A stretch of 5,689 nt of DNA from an uncultured Gemella sp. (GTDB lineage Bacteria; Bacillota; Bacilli; Staphylococcales; Gemellaceae): NCBI GenBank assembly GCA_927911695.1, contig CAKMQO010000210.1, forward strand, positions 1-5,689, in the 5' to 3' direction. How positions within the stretch are numbered: the first letter of the stretch is position 1; the number at the start of each line of letters is the position of its first letter. The translations under genes and the position numbers were made by a program. Under the pieces are notes generated by a model. The model saw only the letters and a list, made by a program, of their open reading frames with translations. It was not told the DNA's origin and made no database searches. Positions 1 to 5,689 of the stretch are shown here, piece after piece.

Positions 1-687
1 TAATGTTGAAAATAATAAATCTCTTATCATAGGCATACGTTTGCATGTCCCCATGGAAATCTAAATGTTCGTGTGTTAGGTTCGTGAATATCGTCAACAT
101 CTATATCTACGTTATAAATACGACCTAATGCCATCGCATGTGATGATGCTTCGAATGCTAGATTTTTTTATATTATCTCGACGTAATTCACCTATCTGAT
201 TATGTAATGTTACTACATCAGGAGTAGTGTTACCGAAGTAAACAGGTTCTGCATCATTTTTCCCAAAACCATTCGTTCCTATATAAGCACTGCTTTCTCC
301 TAAAGTCCTTAACATATTGTGTACTAATGTTGAGATACTTGTTTTACCATTTGTTCCAGTTACAGCTACAGTATGTACATCTGAACCTTCGTTGATTTTC
401 TTAGCAATCATACTAGCAATTTTTTCAATCTCATGCTCTTTAATAACAATCACAGCACAGTTTTCTACATTATAATTTTCATAACGGCTCGCAATTACTA
501 ATGCTGCCCCTTGTTCAATTACCTTTTCTATATAATTATGACCATCTACCGTATATCCCTTTATAGCGACAAATACGTCTCCTTCGCCTACTTTTCTAGA
601 ATCTTGAGATATATTATTTACACTTTCTGGTAAATTTCCATAAATAGTTTTTACTTTTATATTATCAATAATATCTAATATATTCAT
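1..687 (-). CDS. murE: MurE, UDP-N-acetylmuramyl-tripeptide synthetase; N-terminal part, frameshifted, cut by left edge
   Basis: MurE is the cytoplasmic ATP-dependent Mur ligase that adds the third stem-peptide residue (L-lysine or meso-diaminopimelate) to UDP-MurNAc-L-Ala-D-Glu. Visible signatures are the uridine-binding QDSRKV stretch (residues 28-33), GDVFVAIKG, DGHNYI, the P-loop GTNGKTS (111-117) and NTTPD (153-157). The uninterrupted frame from 687 stops at 112 after 191 codons, the last ~17 of which are not MurE-like. Conserved sequence resumes in other frames: LAFEASSHAMALGR (near 160-118), FTNLTHEHLDFHGDM (near 89-45) and LLFSTL (18-1). Each switch is explained by one extra base: in the T7 run at 163-169, near 94, and in the A run at 17-19. 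Restored, about 228 residues of a protein usually near 490 are present. The start at 687 has AAAGG at 696-700, 8 nt away, and a good promoter. The residue-selecting C-terminal motif is outside the window, so Lys versus DAP specificity cannot be read. The family call is secure; errors are likelier than a true pseudogene because murE is essential. Confidence 0.9.
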
Positions 688-721
688 ACTATCTACCTTT
701 TTCTTATTTTCTAACTACTAA

Positions 722-750
722 ATTATACCACGCATGAAACTATTACTCAA
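722..750 (-). promoter_or_regulatory. sigma-A promoter of murE
   Basis: On the minus strand TTGAGT (745-750) is followed after exactly 17 nt by TATAAT (722-727). A TG one base before the -10 makes it an extended -10. Transcription would start near 715, giving a leader of about 28 nt before the ATG at 687. The degraded repeat copy begins about 27 bp upstream of the -35. Confidence 0.8.
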
Positions 751-776
751 CCAACAACGGTAATTATTTTATCTAT

Positions 777-950
777 GAGTGACACAAAAATCATGATTTC
801 GAAAAAATCAATTTTGAAGAATTATCCAAGCGAAGTTTACTAGTTATCTAAAAACTTTTTATAAAGCTTATTTAGGTATCAAAAAACACCGCATATATGA
901 TTTTTATTCAAACTTTTTAAAATTTTGAATTTTTGTTTTATTCCCATTTT
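777..950 (+). repeat. Degraded copy of a ~175-bp multi-hairpin intergenic repeat (copy L)
   Basis: This stretch aligns along its length with the reverse complement of 5393-5574. Shared landmarks in order are GAGTGAC, AAAAATC, TGATTTCGAA, AGTTTA, TATCTAAAAA, TAAAGC, TTTAG, TATCA, ATGA, and then a weaker AT-rich tail ending at CCCA. By eye the first ~125 positions are about 70% identical and the tail lower. The outer stem of the first hairpin is lost here: GAGTCAC in the other copy is replaced by GAATTATCC. The second hairpin (about 830-892) keeps most of its pairing, for example GTTATCTAAA against TTTAGGTATC with one mismatch and one wobble. No open reading frame of note lies inside it. It fills most of the gap between the murE promoter and the methyltransferase promoter. 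Confidence 0.75.
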
Positions 951-992
951 TTAATCATTCACTCTAGCTTACGACATTATATTTCTGTTATG

Positions 993-1021
993 TTGATAAT
1001 TAATAAAAACTAGTGTAATAT
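993..1021 (+). promoter_or_regulatory. Probable sigma-A promoter of the methyltransferase gene
   Basis: TTGATA (993-998) is separated by 17 nt from TAATAT (1016-1021). The -35 is strong, while the -10 matches TATAAT at four of six positions and is preceded directly by TG. The start would be near 1028, giving a leader of about 35 nt that carries AAGGAG at 1052-1057. The AT-rich surroundings make the exact -10 register uncertain. Confidence 0.6.
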
Positions 1022-1062
1022 ATATAAGAAATCATTTTAAAAAGAAACTAAAAGGAGCTACA

Positions 1063-2227
1063 ATGGAACACGAAATTATTTCCGAAATTTTGACTCATAT
1101 AGCTAATAACAATATTAATAAAATAACTTTTTCTAATATTCGCAATAAAGAATTAGAACTGGATAAAGTCATTGGCAAATTAGTTACTATTAAAGAAAGT
1201 ATTAATTTACAGCTAGAATACAGATATAAAAGAATAATAAAACACACTAACATAGTTACTACTGAATCTTCAAACATTGAGAATTCGATCAAAGAACTTT
1301 TTGAATTAGCAAAAGATATTAATGTTGTTACTTTAGATGAAAATATAAACATTAAAATTTCAAAAAAATTCAAAATAAGTGTAAATAGAAAAAAAACAGC
1401 TGCTAAAGCTATTTCATTTGAACATAATAAGAAAAAAGACTATTTCTTGGATGAAAAACAAAAGTATCCATTTTTAATTGAGCTCGGCATTCAAAATAAA
1501 GATGGCAAAATTGTTAAGAGTAAATACAATAAATTTAAACAGATAAATAAATACCTTGAATTTATTAAACAAGCCACTACTCAATTAGATTCTAATAAAC
1601 AGATTACTATTCTAGATTTTGGTAGTGGTAAAAGTTACCTAACATTTTCTACCTATTATTATTTAACTGAAGTTCTTAATATGGATGTGAAGATTATTGG
1701 AATAGATCTAAAAAAAGAAATTATTGAACATTGTAATAATATAGCTGAAAAACTTAATTTTTCTAATCTTAGCTTTATTTATGGTGACGTTATCGACTAT
1801 GAAAATAAAGATGAGATAGATATGGTCATTAGTCTGCATGCATGTAATACTGCGACTGACATAGCTATTCTAAAAGCTCTTGGTTGGAAAGCAAAAGTAT
1901 TCTTCGCAGTTCCTTGTTGCCAAAAAGAAGTCAACAGTCAACTTAATGACGAATTTCTTCCGTTTATGTTAAAACATGGAATCGTTAAAGAAAAATTCTC
2001 TACACTTCTTACGGATTCTGTTCGTAGTGAAGTCTTAGAAGCATTCGGATATAAATCTGATATCGTTGAGTTTATCTCAGCTGAAAACACACCTAAAAAT
2101 CAACTTATCCGCGCATATAAAAACTACAAATAATGTAGACAAAGATAAATTATCTAATATTGAAAAATTTACAACATCTTTAAATGTGAAGATGTTCTTG
2201 TTAGATGAAGTAAAAAAAATAATTTAA
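1063..2227 (+). CDS. Class I SAM-dependent methyltransferase, Methyltransf_32-like; frameshifted near C-terminus
   Basis: The protein is a predicted cytosolic SAM-dependent methyltransferase whose substrate is not evident. The start at 1063 has AAGGAG 5 nt upstream. An N-terminal region (~1-130) is followed by PFLIELGI (136-143) and YNKFKQINKYLEFI (155-168). The Rossmann core then shows motif I DFGSGKSYLTF (185-195), the acidic residue of IIGIDL (D215), GDVIDY (241-246) and the family-typical SLHACNTATD (257-266) and VPCCQKE (283-289). TPKNQLIRA (343-351) is the usual lead-in to the C-terminus. The uninterrupted frame stops at 2133 (356 codons). However, the frame entered at 2117 continues as IKTTNNVDKDK and so on to a stop at 2225-2227, matching the expected family tail. 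One extra base around 2113-2119 explains this, and the restored protein would be 387 residues. This resembles the methyltransferase domain related to GSTCD/METTL25-type proteins (Pfam Methyltransf_32). The gene appears monocistronic and converges on brnQ. Confidence 0.85.
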
Positions 2228-2235
2228 TATAAAGA

Positions 2236-2273
2236 AAAATGCATTAGCTCTCATTTTTAAGCTAATGCATTTT
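2236..2273. terminator. Bidirectional intrinsic terminator between methyltransferase and brnQ
   Basis: AAAATGCATTAGCT (2236-2249) and AGCTAATGCATTTT (2260-2273) are perfect 14-bp inverted arms around a 10-nt loop. T-rich sequence follows on both strands: TTTTATTATT on plus and TTTTTCTTTA on minus. It lies 8 bp after the frame-restored methyltransferase stop and 13 bp after the frame-restored brnQ stop, which supports both restored ends. Confidence 0.9.
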
Positions 2274-2286
2274 ATTATTCTAAAAA

Positions 2287-3617
2287 CTATAGTTCACTAA
2301 AGTCGTAAACTTTACCTTTTTGTCTATTTGGTAATACAGCCGCAATTACTAAGCAAACTACTGCTGGTACTAACCATTCTAAACTTTGAGCTGCTAGAGG
2401 AAGTTTTGCGATTAAACCACTTAAAGCCGTTACTTTAAATGTGCTTCCTACTACTGAAGGATAGAGATTAATGTAACTACTGCCATTGTTAATTGCATTC
2501 CTAATTTAGATAACGCAACGTATTTGTTAACAATAACTACTAATACTAATGCAATTGTGATTGGGTATAAGAATAATAGCATTGGTACTGAGAATTGGAT
2601 AACACTTTGTAATCCAACGTTTGCGATAGCAAATCCTACAACTGTGAATAATGTAGCATACGTTTTGTATGAAAGTTGTGGGAATTTTTTGTTAAAGAAT
2701 TCTGAAGTTGCCACGATTAATCCTACTGTTGTAGTGAAACATGTAAGAATTACCATGATTCCTAAGAACATACTTCCGAAGTTACCAAATAATTGACGCG
2801 CTGATTCAGATAGTACATATGCACCTTTGTTAACTTTAGGGTTAGCTAGTACCTCTGCAGGAACTGCAAATTTGTTACCTAATAATCCTAATCCGACATA
2901 TAAAATACTGAATCCAATTCCTGTTGCAATACCAGCAATCCATACACTTGATAAGAATTCTTTTTTATCTTTAAATCCTAATTGTTTTAGAGCGCTCATC
3001 GCAATAATACAGAATGCTACTGAAGCAAGTGCATCAAGTGTGTTGTATCCTTCGATAAATCCTGTACCGAATGCTAAACCACTAGTAGCATAAGTTTTAG
3101 CAGCTTCCCCTGTTGAGTTGAATTTAGAAACACCTAAGATTACTAAAATTACGATTAATAAAGCAAAAATAGGTGTTAAAACTTTACCTACACTATTTAA
3201 AATCTTAGTTGGGTTTACAGCTAATAAGAACGCACATACAAAATAAATAATTGTAAAAATTAATAACCATGGTAAACTACTTCCAGCTACAACTGGAGCT
3301 ACTCCAATGTCAAATGCAGTCGCTGCAGTTCTAGGAATCGCAAAAAGTGGTCCAATTGATAAATAAAGTAAAACTAAGTACGCTGTTGAGAATAATGGTG
3401 AAATTTTTTCATCCATCTCTGCTCCATACCCATTTGGATTAAGTGCTCCTACGATAAGTGTAACAATCGCTATACCTACTCCTGAAACAACAAATCCTAA
3501 AATTGCTGGCCAAAAGTTTCCTCCTGCACTTACTCCTAGTGCTGGTGGAAAGATTAAGTTTCCAGCACCAAAAAAGATACCAAATAATAACAATCCGGTT
3601 AATAAACCTTTTTTCAT
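2287..3617 (-). CDS. brnQ: BrnQ-type branched-chain amino acid:cation symporter, frameshifted near C-terminus
   Basis: This is a multi-pass membrane importer of the LIVCS family (BrnQ), which takes up leucine, isoleucine and valine with a cation. From the start at 3617 the protein opens MKKGLLTGLLLFGIFFGAGN and shows FGAGNLIFPPALG (16-28), GPLFAIPRTAATAF (88-101) and EGYNTLDALASVAF (188-201), with about a dozen hydrophobic segments. An in-frame ATG at 3683 exists, but it overlaps the -35 and lacks a ribosome binding site. The ATG at 3617 has AAAGGA (3628-3633) 10 nt away and follows the predicted transcript start. The continuous frame ends at a TAG at 2451 after 388 codons. The next frame carries SVVGSTFKVTALSGL, a hydrophobic helix and a polar tail ending VYDFSEL at a stop at 2287-2289. 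One missing base near 2455-2466 explains this; restored, the protein is 443 residues, normal for BrnQ. Losing the last helix would probably impair transport. Confidence 0.9.
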
Positions 3618-3641
3618 ATATACTATTTCCTTTCTTAATTT

Positions 3642-3683
3642 ATATAGTATATCTATAATACTATATCTCTCGTAAAAAGGCAA
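3642..3683 (-). promoter_or_regulatory. brnQ sigma-A promoter overlapped by a palindromic operator candidate
   Basis: On the minus strand TTGCCT (3678-3683) and TATTAT (3655-3660) are 17 nt apart. The transcript start would fall near 3648, about 31 nt before the ATG at 3617. A perfect inverted repeat, ATATAGTAT (3642-3650) and ATACTATAT (3658-3666) separated by 7 nt, covers the -10 and the start site. That is where a repressor would act, but no named regulator's motif is recognised. Long A and T tracts (3684-3758) upstream could act as an UP element. Confidence 0.7.
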
Positions 3684-3758
3684 ACTTTTTTTTGAAAAAT
3701 ATTTTAGATTTTTTTTATTTTTTAAAAAAGTTGTCAGATAATTTTTAAAATAAAAAAG

Positions 3759-3792
3759 AAAACGAATTCAATTTTATTCTTGAATTCGTTTT
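3759..3792 (-). terminator. Intrinsic terminator of the purine permease gene
   Basis: AAAACGAATTCAA (3759-3771) and TTGAATTCGTTTT (3780-3792) form a perfect 13-bp stem with an 8-nt loop. On the minus strand it is followed by CTTTTTTATTTT. It begins 6 bp beyond the permease stop codon (3799-3801). T-rich sequence on the other strand would also let it work on the plus strand, where no gene needs it. Confidence 0.9.
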
Positions 3793-3798
3793 TTATTA

Positions 3799-5100
3799 TT
3801 ATACGTGCAACCAAAGCAATTGTATTACGAATAATATAGCAAAGATATACATTAATGGGTGAATATCTTTCCATTGTTTTTTAGATAATTTTAATACTAC
3901 ATAGAAAATAAATCCAAATGCGATACCATCGTTAATTGAACCTGTAAGTGGAATACCTACAATTGTTACGAATGCTGGGAAAGCTTCTGTGATATCAGAC
4001 CAATCAATCTTAGCAATACTTTCCATCATAAATGATCCAATGATGATTAATGCTGGTGATGTAATTGCTGGTACTGAAGCTAAGCTACTTGCAAGTGGGA
4101 ATAAGAATATTGAGATTACAACTAAGAAACTTGTTGTTAAAGCTGTAAGACCTGTACGTCCTCCGTTAGCGACCCCTGCAGAAGATTCGATATAAGCTGA
4201 AGTTGGAGTAGTTCCGAATAAAGATCCTGCTAGTGAAGCAAATGAGTCAGCTAATAAAGCTTCTTTTGCTTTTTCCATTTTTCCATTTTTAATTAATCCT
4301 GCTTGACTAGTTACTGCAACCATTGTACCCGTAGTGTCAAATAATGTTACCATTAAGAATGTAAATACTATTCCATATAATCCTAATTGTAAGGCATTAA
4401 TACTTTCACTAACTGGATTATATAGTAAGCTTAGATCCATGTGAGGAATACCAAAGACTTTTTCTACTTTTAACATTCCTGTAAAGTATGAAATAATAGC
4501 AACTACTGCCATTCCAATGAAGATGGCTCCTTTTACTTCTAAAGCTAATAGAACAAGAATAATAAAAATACCTAGGATTGTCATATAAGCTACAGGATTT
4601 TTTAAATCTCCCAATGAAAGAATTGTATGTGGATTTGCTACAATAAGCGAAGAGTTTTTAAGCCCTAAGAATGCGATAAATAATCCAATTGCTGCTGAAA
4701 TCCCATGTCTTAAATTATTAGGTATTGAATCAATTAAACTTTCTCGGAATTTTGTTGCTGATAAAATTACGAAAATAACAGCTCCTAAAAAACACGTTGC
4801 TAATAAAGTTTTATAGTTATACCCTGATGTTGCAGCCAGTGTTGCGAAATATGAGTTTATACCCATACCAGGTGCAACTACTATTGGGTAGTTCGCTGCT
4901 AATGCCATAATTAAAGTACCGATTAAAATCGCGATTATTGTCGCTGTAAATACTCTATCTAATGGAATACCTGCTGCTGATAATACAGCTGGATTTACTA
5001 CTAAAATATAACTCATAGAGAAAAATGTAATTAAACCAGAAACTACTTCAGTTCTAGTATTAGTATTATTCTCTTTTAATTTAAAAAGACGTTCTAACAT
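3799..5100 (-). CDS. pbuG: NCS2-family purine permease (AzgA/PbuG-like; hypoxanthine, guanine or adenine)
   Basis: This is an integral-membrane uptake permease for purine bases, feeding salvage by phosphoribosyltransferases. At 433 residues it has the normal length and an unbroken frame. Family signatures are RTEVVSGLITFFSMSYILVV near the N-terminus (16-35), the NCS2 substrate-site loop APGMGINSYFA (76-86), LFDTTGTMVAV (253-263) and TPTSAYIESSAGVANGGRTG (298-317). About twelve to fourteen hydrophobic segments are spread along the chain, and the C-terminal IHPLMY (413-418) also matches PbuG/PbuO proteins. The start at 5100 is preceded by AAGGAG (5113-5118), 12 nt away, slightly long; no alternative start codon lies between. 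The gene has its own promoter and terminator, so it does not depend on its neighbours. The AzgA/PbuG-type NCS2 assignment is firm, whereas the base transported and thus the symbol is inferred by resemblance. No purine riboswitch precedes it. Confidence 0.93.
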   Translation of the reverse strand: MLERLFKLKENNTNTRTEVVSGLITFFSMSYILVVNPAVLSAAGIPLDRVFTATIIAILIGTLIMALAANYPIVVAPGMGINSYFATLAATSGYNYKTLLATCFLGAVIFVILSATKFRESLIDSIPNNLRHGISAAIGLFIAFLGLKNSSLIVANPHTILSLGDLKNPVAYMTILGIFIILVLLALEVKGAIFIGMAVVAIISYFTGMLKVEKVFGIPHMDLSLLYNPVSESINALQLGLYGIVFTFLMVTLFDTTGTMVAVTSQAGLIKNGKMEKAKEALLADSFASLAGSLFGTTPTSAYIESSAGVANGGRTGLTALTTSFLVVISIFLFPLASSLASVPAITSPALIIIGSFMMESIAKIDWSDITEAFPAFVTIVGIPLTGSINDGIAFGFIFYVVLKLSKKQWKDIHPLMYIFAILFVIQLLWLHV

Positions 5101-5148
5101 AAATAGAAAATTCTCCTTAGTTTTTATTAATGCTTAAGCACATAGATA

Positions 5149-5177
5149 ATAATATATGTTTTATCTCTAAAAGTCAA
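5149..5177 (-). promoter_or_regulatory. sigma-A promoter of the purine permease gene
   Basis: On the minus strand TTGACT (5172-5177) and TATTAT (5149-5154) are 17 nt apart, a near-consensus arrangement. Transcription would begin near 5142, giving a leader of about 42 nt, too short for a purine riboswitch. A GAACTTT/AAAGTTC inverted repeat (5178-5184 and 5192-5198) abuts the -35 and could be a regulator site. Confidence 0.85.
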
Positions 5178-5392
5178 GAACTTTTATTTTTAAAGTTCAT
5201 ATTTTACATAAATACTTTATGTTTTATATTAATTTTCGATAAAAACTACCTTCTCTTTTGAAAAAACATGAGAGTTTACATAAAGAAACATTCGTTATAA
5301 ACGAACTTTAAGTTTATTTCCGTCTATAAAAATTCGATTAAAATAAATAAAAAATTCTTTAAACACTATACTACCTAAAGTTTAGATTTAGT
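5178..5392. other. Non-coding gap upstream of the permease with small palindromes
   Basis: No reading frame with a ribosome binding site is seen on either strand. The stretch holds three inverted repeats: GAACTTT/AAAGTTC (5178-5198), ACATAAA-TAC-TTTATGT (5206-5222) and TTCGTT-ATA-AACGAA (5291-5305). The 10-mer TTTACATAAA occurs at 5203-5212 and again at 5275-5284. The CGAAC at 5302-5306 resembles the core of a PurR box, but the flanks match imperfectly and the site is about 125 bp above the -35. Roles as operators are guesses. Confidence 0.5.
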
Positions 5393-5574
5393 ATACTGGG
5401 GTTAACCCAAAAAGTCCTAAAATTAACAAAGTGTATATGAGAACTCATAGACGCAGTGGTTTATTGATATCTAAAATCGCTTTAGAAAAGCTTTTTAGAT
5501 ATCTAATAAACTATGCGGGGGTGACTCGACAAAAATCTTGTTTCTTCGAAATCACGATTTTTTGAGTCACTCCC
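5393..5574 (-). repeat. Well-preserved copy of the ~180-bp multi-hairpin intergenic repeat (copy R)
   Basis: This is the inverted counterpart of 777-950. Hairpin A (5517-5574) has an 11-bp outer stem, GGGGGTGACTC against GAGTCACTCCC with one G-U pair, then AAAAATC (5531-5537) against GATTTTT, then GTTTC against GAAAT around a small loop. Hairpin B (5452-5517) pairs CGCA with TGCG, GTTTATT (5459-5465) with AATAAAC, GATATCTAAAA (5466-5476) with TTTTAGATATC, and GCTTT with AAAGC around AGA. Two palindromes follow: TATGAG-AA-CTCATA (5436-5449) and GGGTTAACCC (5399-5408). No protein is encoded. It ends 30 bp before the -10 of the downstream gene, so it lies upstream of that transcript. The minus sign only marks its orientation relative to the other copy. 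Confidence 0.8.
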
Positions 5575-5601
5575 ATTTATTTTTATTTTTTATATTTTAC
5601 A

Positions 5602-5610
5602 TGATATAAT
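5602..5610 (+). promoter_or_regulatory. Extended -10 promoter of the right-edge gene
   Basis: TGATATAAT gives a consensus -10 (TATAAT, 5605-5610) with the TGn extension. The expected -35 position (about 5582-5587) is only T-rich with no good TTGACA match, as is common for extended -10 promoters. The transcript would start near 5617, about 28 nt before the ATG. Confidence 0.7.
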
Positions 5611-5644
5611 GAAATTAAACTTAACCGTCAATAAGGAGATTAGT

Positions 5645-5689
5645 ATGACAAAAAACTTAGTATGCTATAAACGATTACCACTTTTGGAC
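5645..5689 (+). CDS. tehB: Probable TehB (tellurite-resistance SAM methyltransferase), first 15 codons only
   Basis: The ATG at 5645 is preceded by AAGGAG (5633-5638), 6 nt away, and by an extended -10 promoter. The 15 visible residues are MTKNLVCYKRLPLLD, and the gene runs off the right edge. The pattern LxCYKxxPxx is the opening of two-domain TehB proteins, such as that of Haemophilus influenzae, which begin with a DUF1971 cupin-like domain followed by a SAM-dependent methyltransferase domain that detoxifies tellurite and related oxyanions. That is recalled family knowledge applied to very few residues. The existence of a gene is well supported; the identity is tentative. Confidence 0.6.
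   Translation, partial: MTKNLVCYKRLPLLD

Noticed and set aside
1095..1373. Minus-strand frame of 92 codons inside the methyltransferase gene
   Set aside because: It is the antisense shadow of an AT-rich coding region, with no ribosome binding site and no recognisable domain.
2524..3093. Two plus-strand open frames of ~90 codons inside brnQ
   Set aside because: They lie antisense within a clearly coding membrane protein, lack ribosome binding sites and have low-complexity, non-family sequence.
3618..3683. BrnQ starting at the upstream ATG at 3683
   Set aside because: That codon overlaps the -35 element, lies upstream of the predicted transcript start, lacks a ribosome binding site and would add a polar extension unlike the family.
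3686..3700. CodY box directly upstream of the brnQ -35
   Set aside because: The minus strand reads ATTTTTCAAAAAAAA, with four mismatches to AATTTTCWGAAAATT; in such AT-rich sequence this is weak, although brnQ is a known CodY target in other Firmicutes.
2236..3792. The perfect inverted repeats at 2236-2273 and 3759-3792 as mobile-element ends
   Set aside because: Both have short loops, flanking T-runs and positions right after stop codons, and their arms differ, so they are ordinary terminators.
3989..4195. Plus-strand frame of 68 codons inside the permease gene
   Set aside because: It is antisense to a conserved permease region and has no initiation signal.
5101..5400. Purine riboswitch upstream of the permease gene
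   Set aside because: The predicted leader is only ~42 nt, and the conserved aptamer blocks (TTTCTACC, CCGTAAA, GACTA) are absent from the minus strand of this stretch.
5517..5574. Hairpin A of the right repeat as an attenuator of the tehB-like gene
   Set aside because: It lies upstream of the extended -10 promoter, so it is not in that gene's leader; it could only act on read-through transcripts.
1..5689. CRISPR array, tRNA or rRNA genes
   Set aside because: No regularly spaced direct repeats, and no tRNA or rRNA signature sequences, were seen on either strand.

Overview
The window is AT-rich DNA with low-GC Firmicutes features: strong AAGGAG-type ribosome binding sites, short TTGAnn/TATAAT sigma-A promoters and stem-plus-T-run terminators. 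Gene content (MurE, a BrnQ importer, an AzgA/PbuG-type purine permease, a probable TehB) fits a Gemella- or staphylococcus-like coccus. The genus is a guess from general resemblance, not from a search.

Layout from left to right. (1) 1-687, minus strand: the N-terminal half of murE, running off the left edge and broken by three apparent single-base insertions. (2) 688-1062: a divergent intergenic gap with the murE promoter, a degraded copy of a roughly 175-bp repeat, and the promoter of the next gene. (3) 1063-2227, plus strand: a Methyltransf_32-type SAM-dependent methyltransferase whose last ~36 codons lie in another frame. (4) 2236-2273: a perfect 14-bp stem acting as a bidirectional terminator between convergent genes. 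(5) 2287-3617, minus strand: brnQ with a one-base deletion near codon 388; its promoter is overlaid by a perfect palindrome. (6) 3759-3792: terminator of the permease gene. (7) 3799-5100, minus strand: an intact NCS2 purine permease with its own promoter. (8) 5101-5644: a long divergent gap with several small palindromes, then a well-preserved ~180-bp copy of the same repeat in inverted orientation, then an extended -10 promoter. (9) 5645-5689, plus strand: the first 15 codons of a gene that resembles tehB.

The genes look like separate transcription units, not one pathway: cell-wall precursor synthesis (MurE), an RNA- or protein-directed methyltransferase of unknown substrate, two nutrient importers (branched-chain amino acids and purine bases), and a probable tellurite/oxyanion-detoxifying methyltransferase. 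Each of the five has its own recognisable promoter, and terminators follow the methyltransferase, brnQ and the permease.

Two things stand out. First, the gaps at 777-950 and 5393-5574 hold inverted copies of the same multi-hairpin element. Both lie upstream of a sigma-A promoter in the same orientation relative to the gene driven by it. Second, five single-base indels break three otherwise conserved genes. Because murE is normally essential and the alternative frames still encode conserved family sequence, uncorrected sequencing errors are the likeliest cause, although real decay cannot be excluded from the sequence alone.
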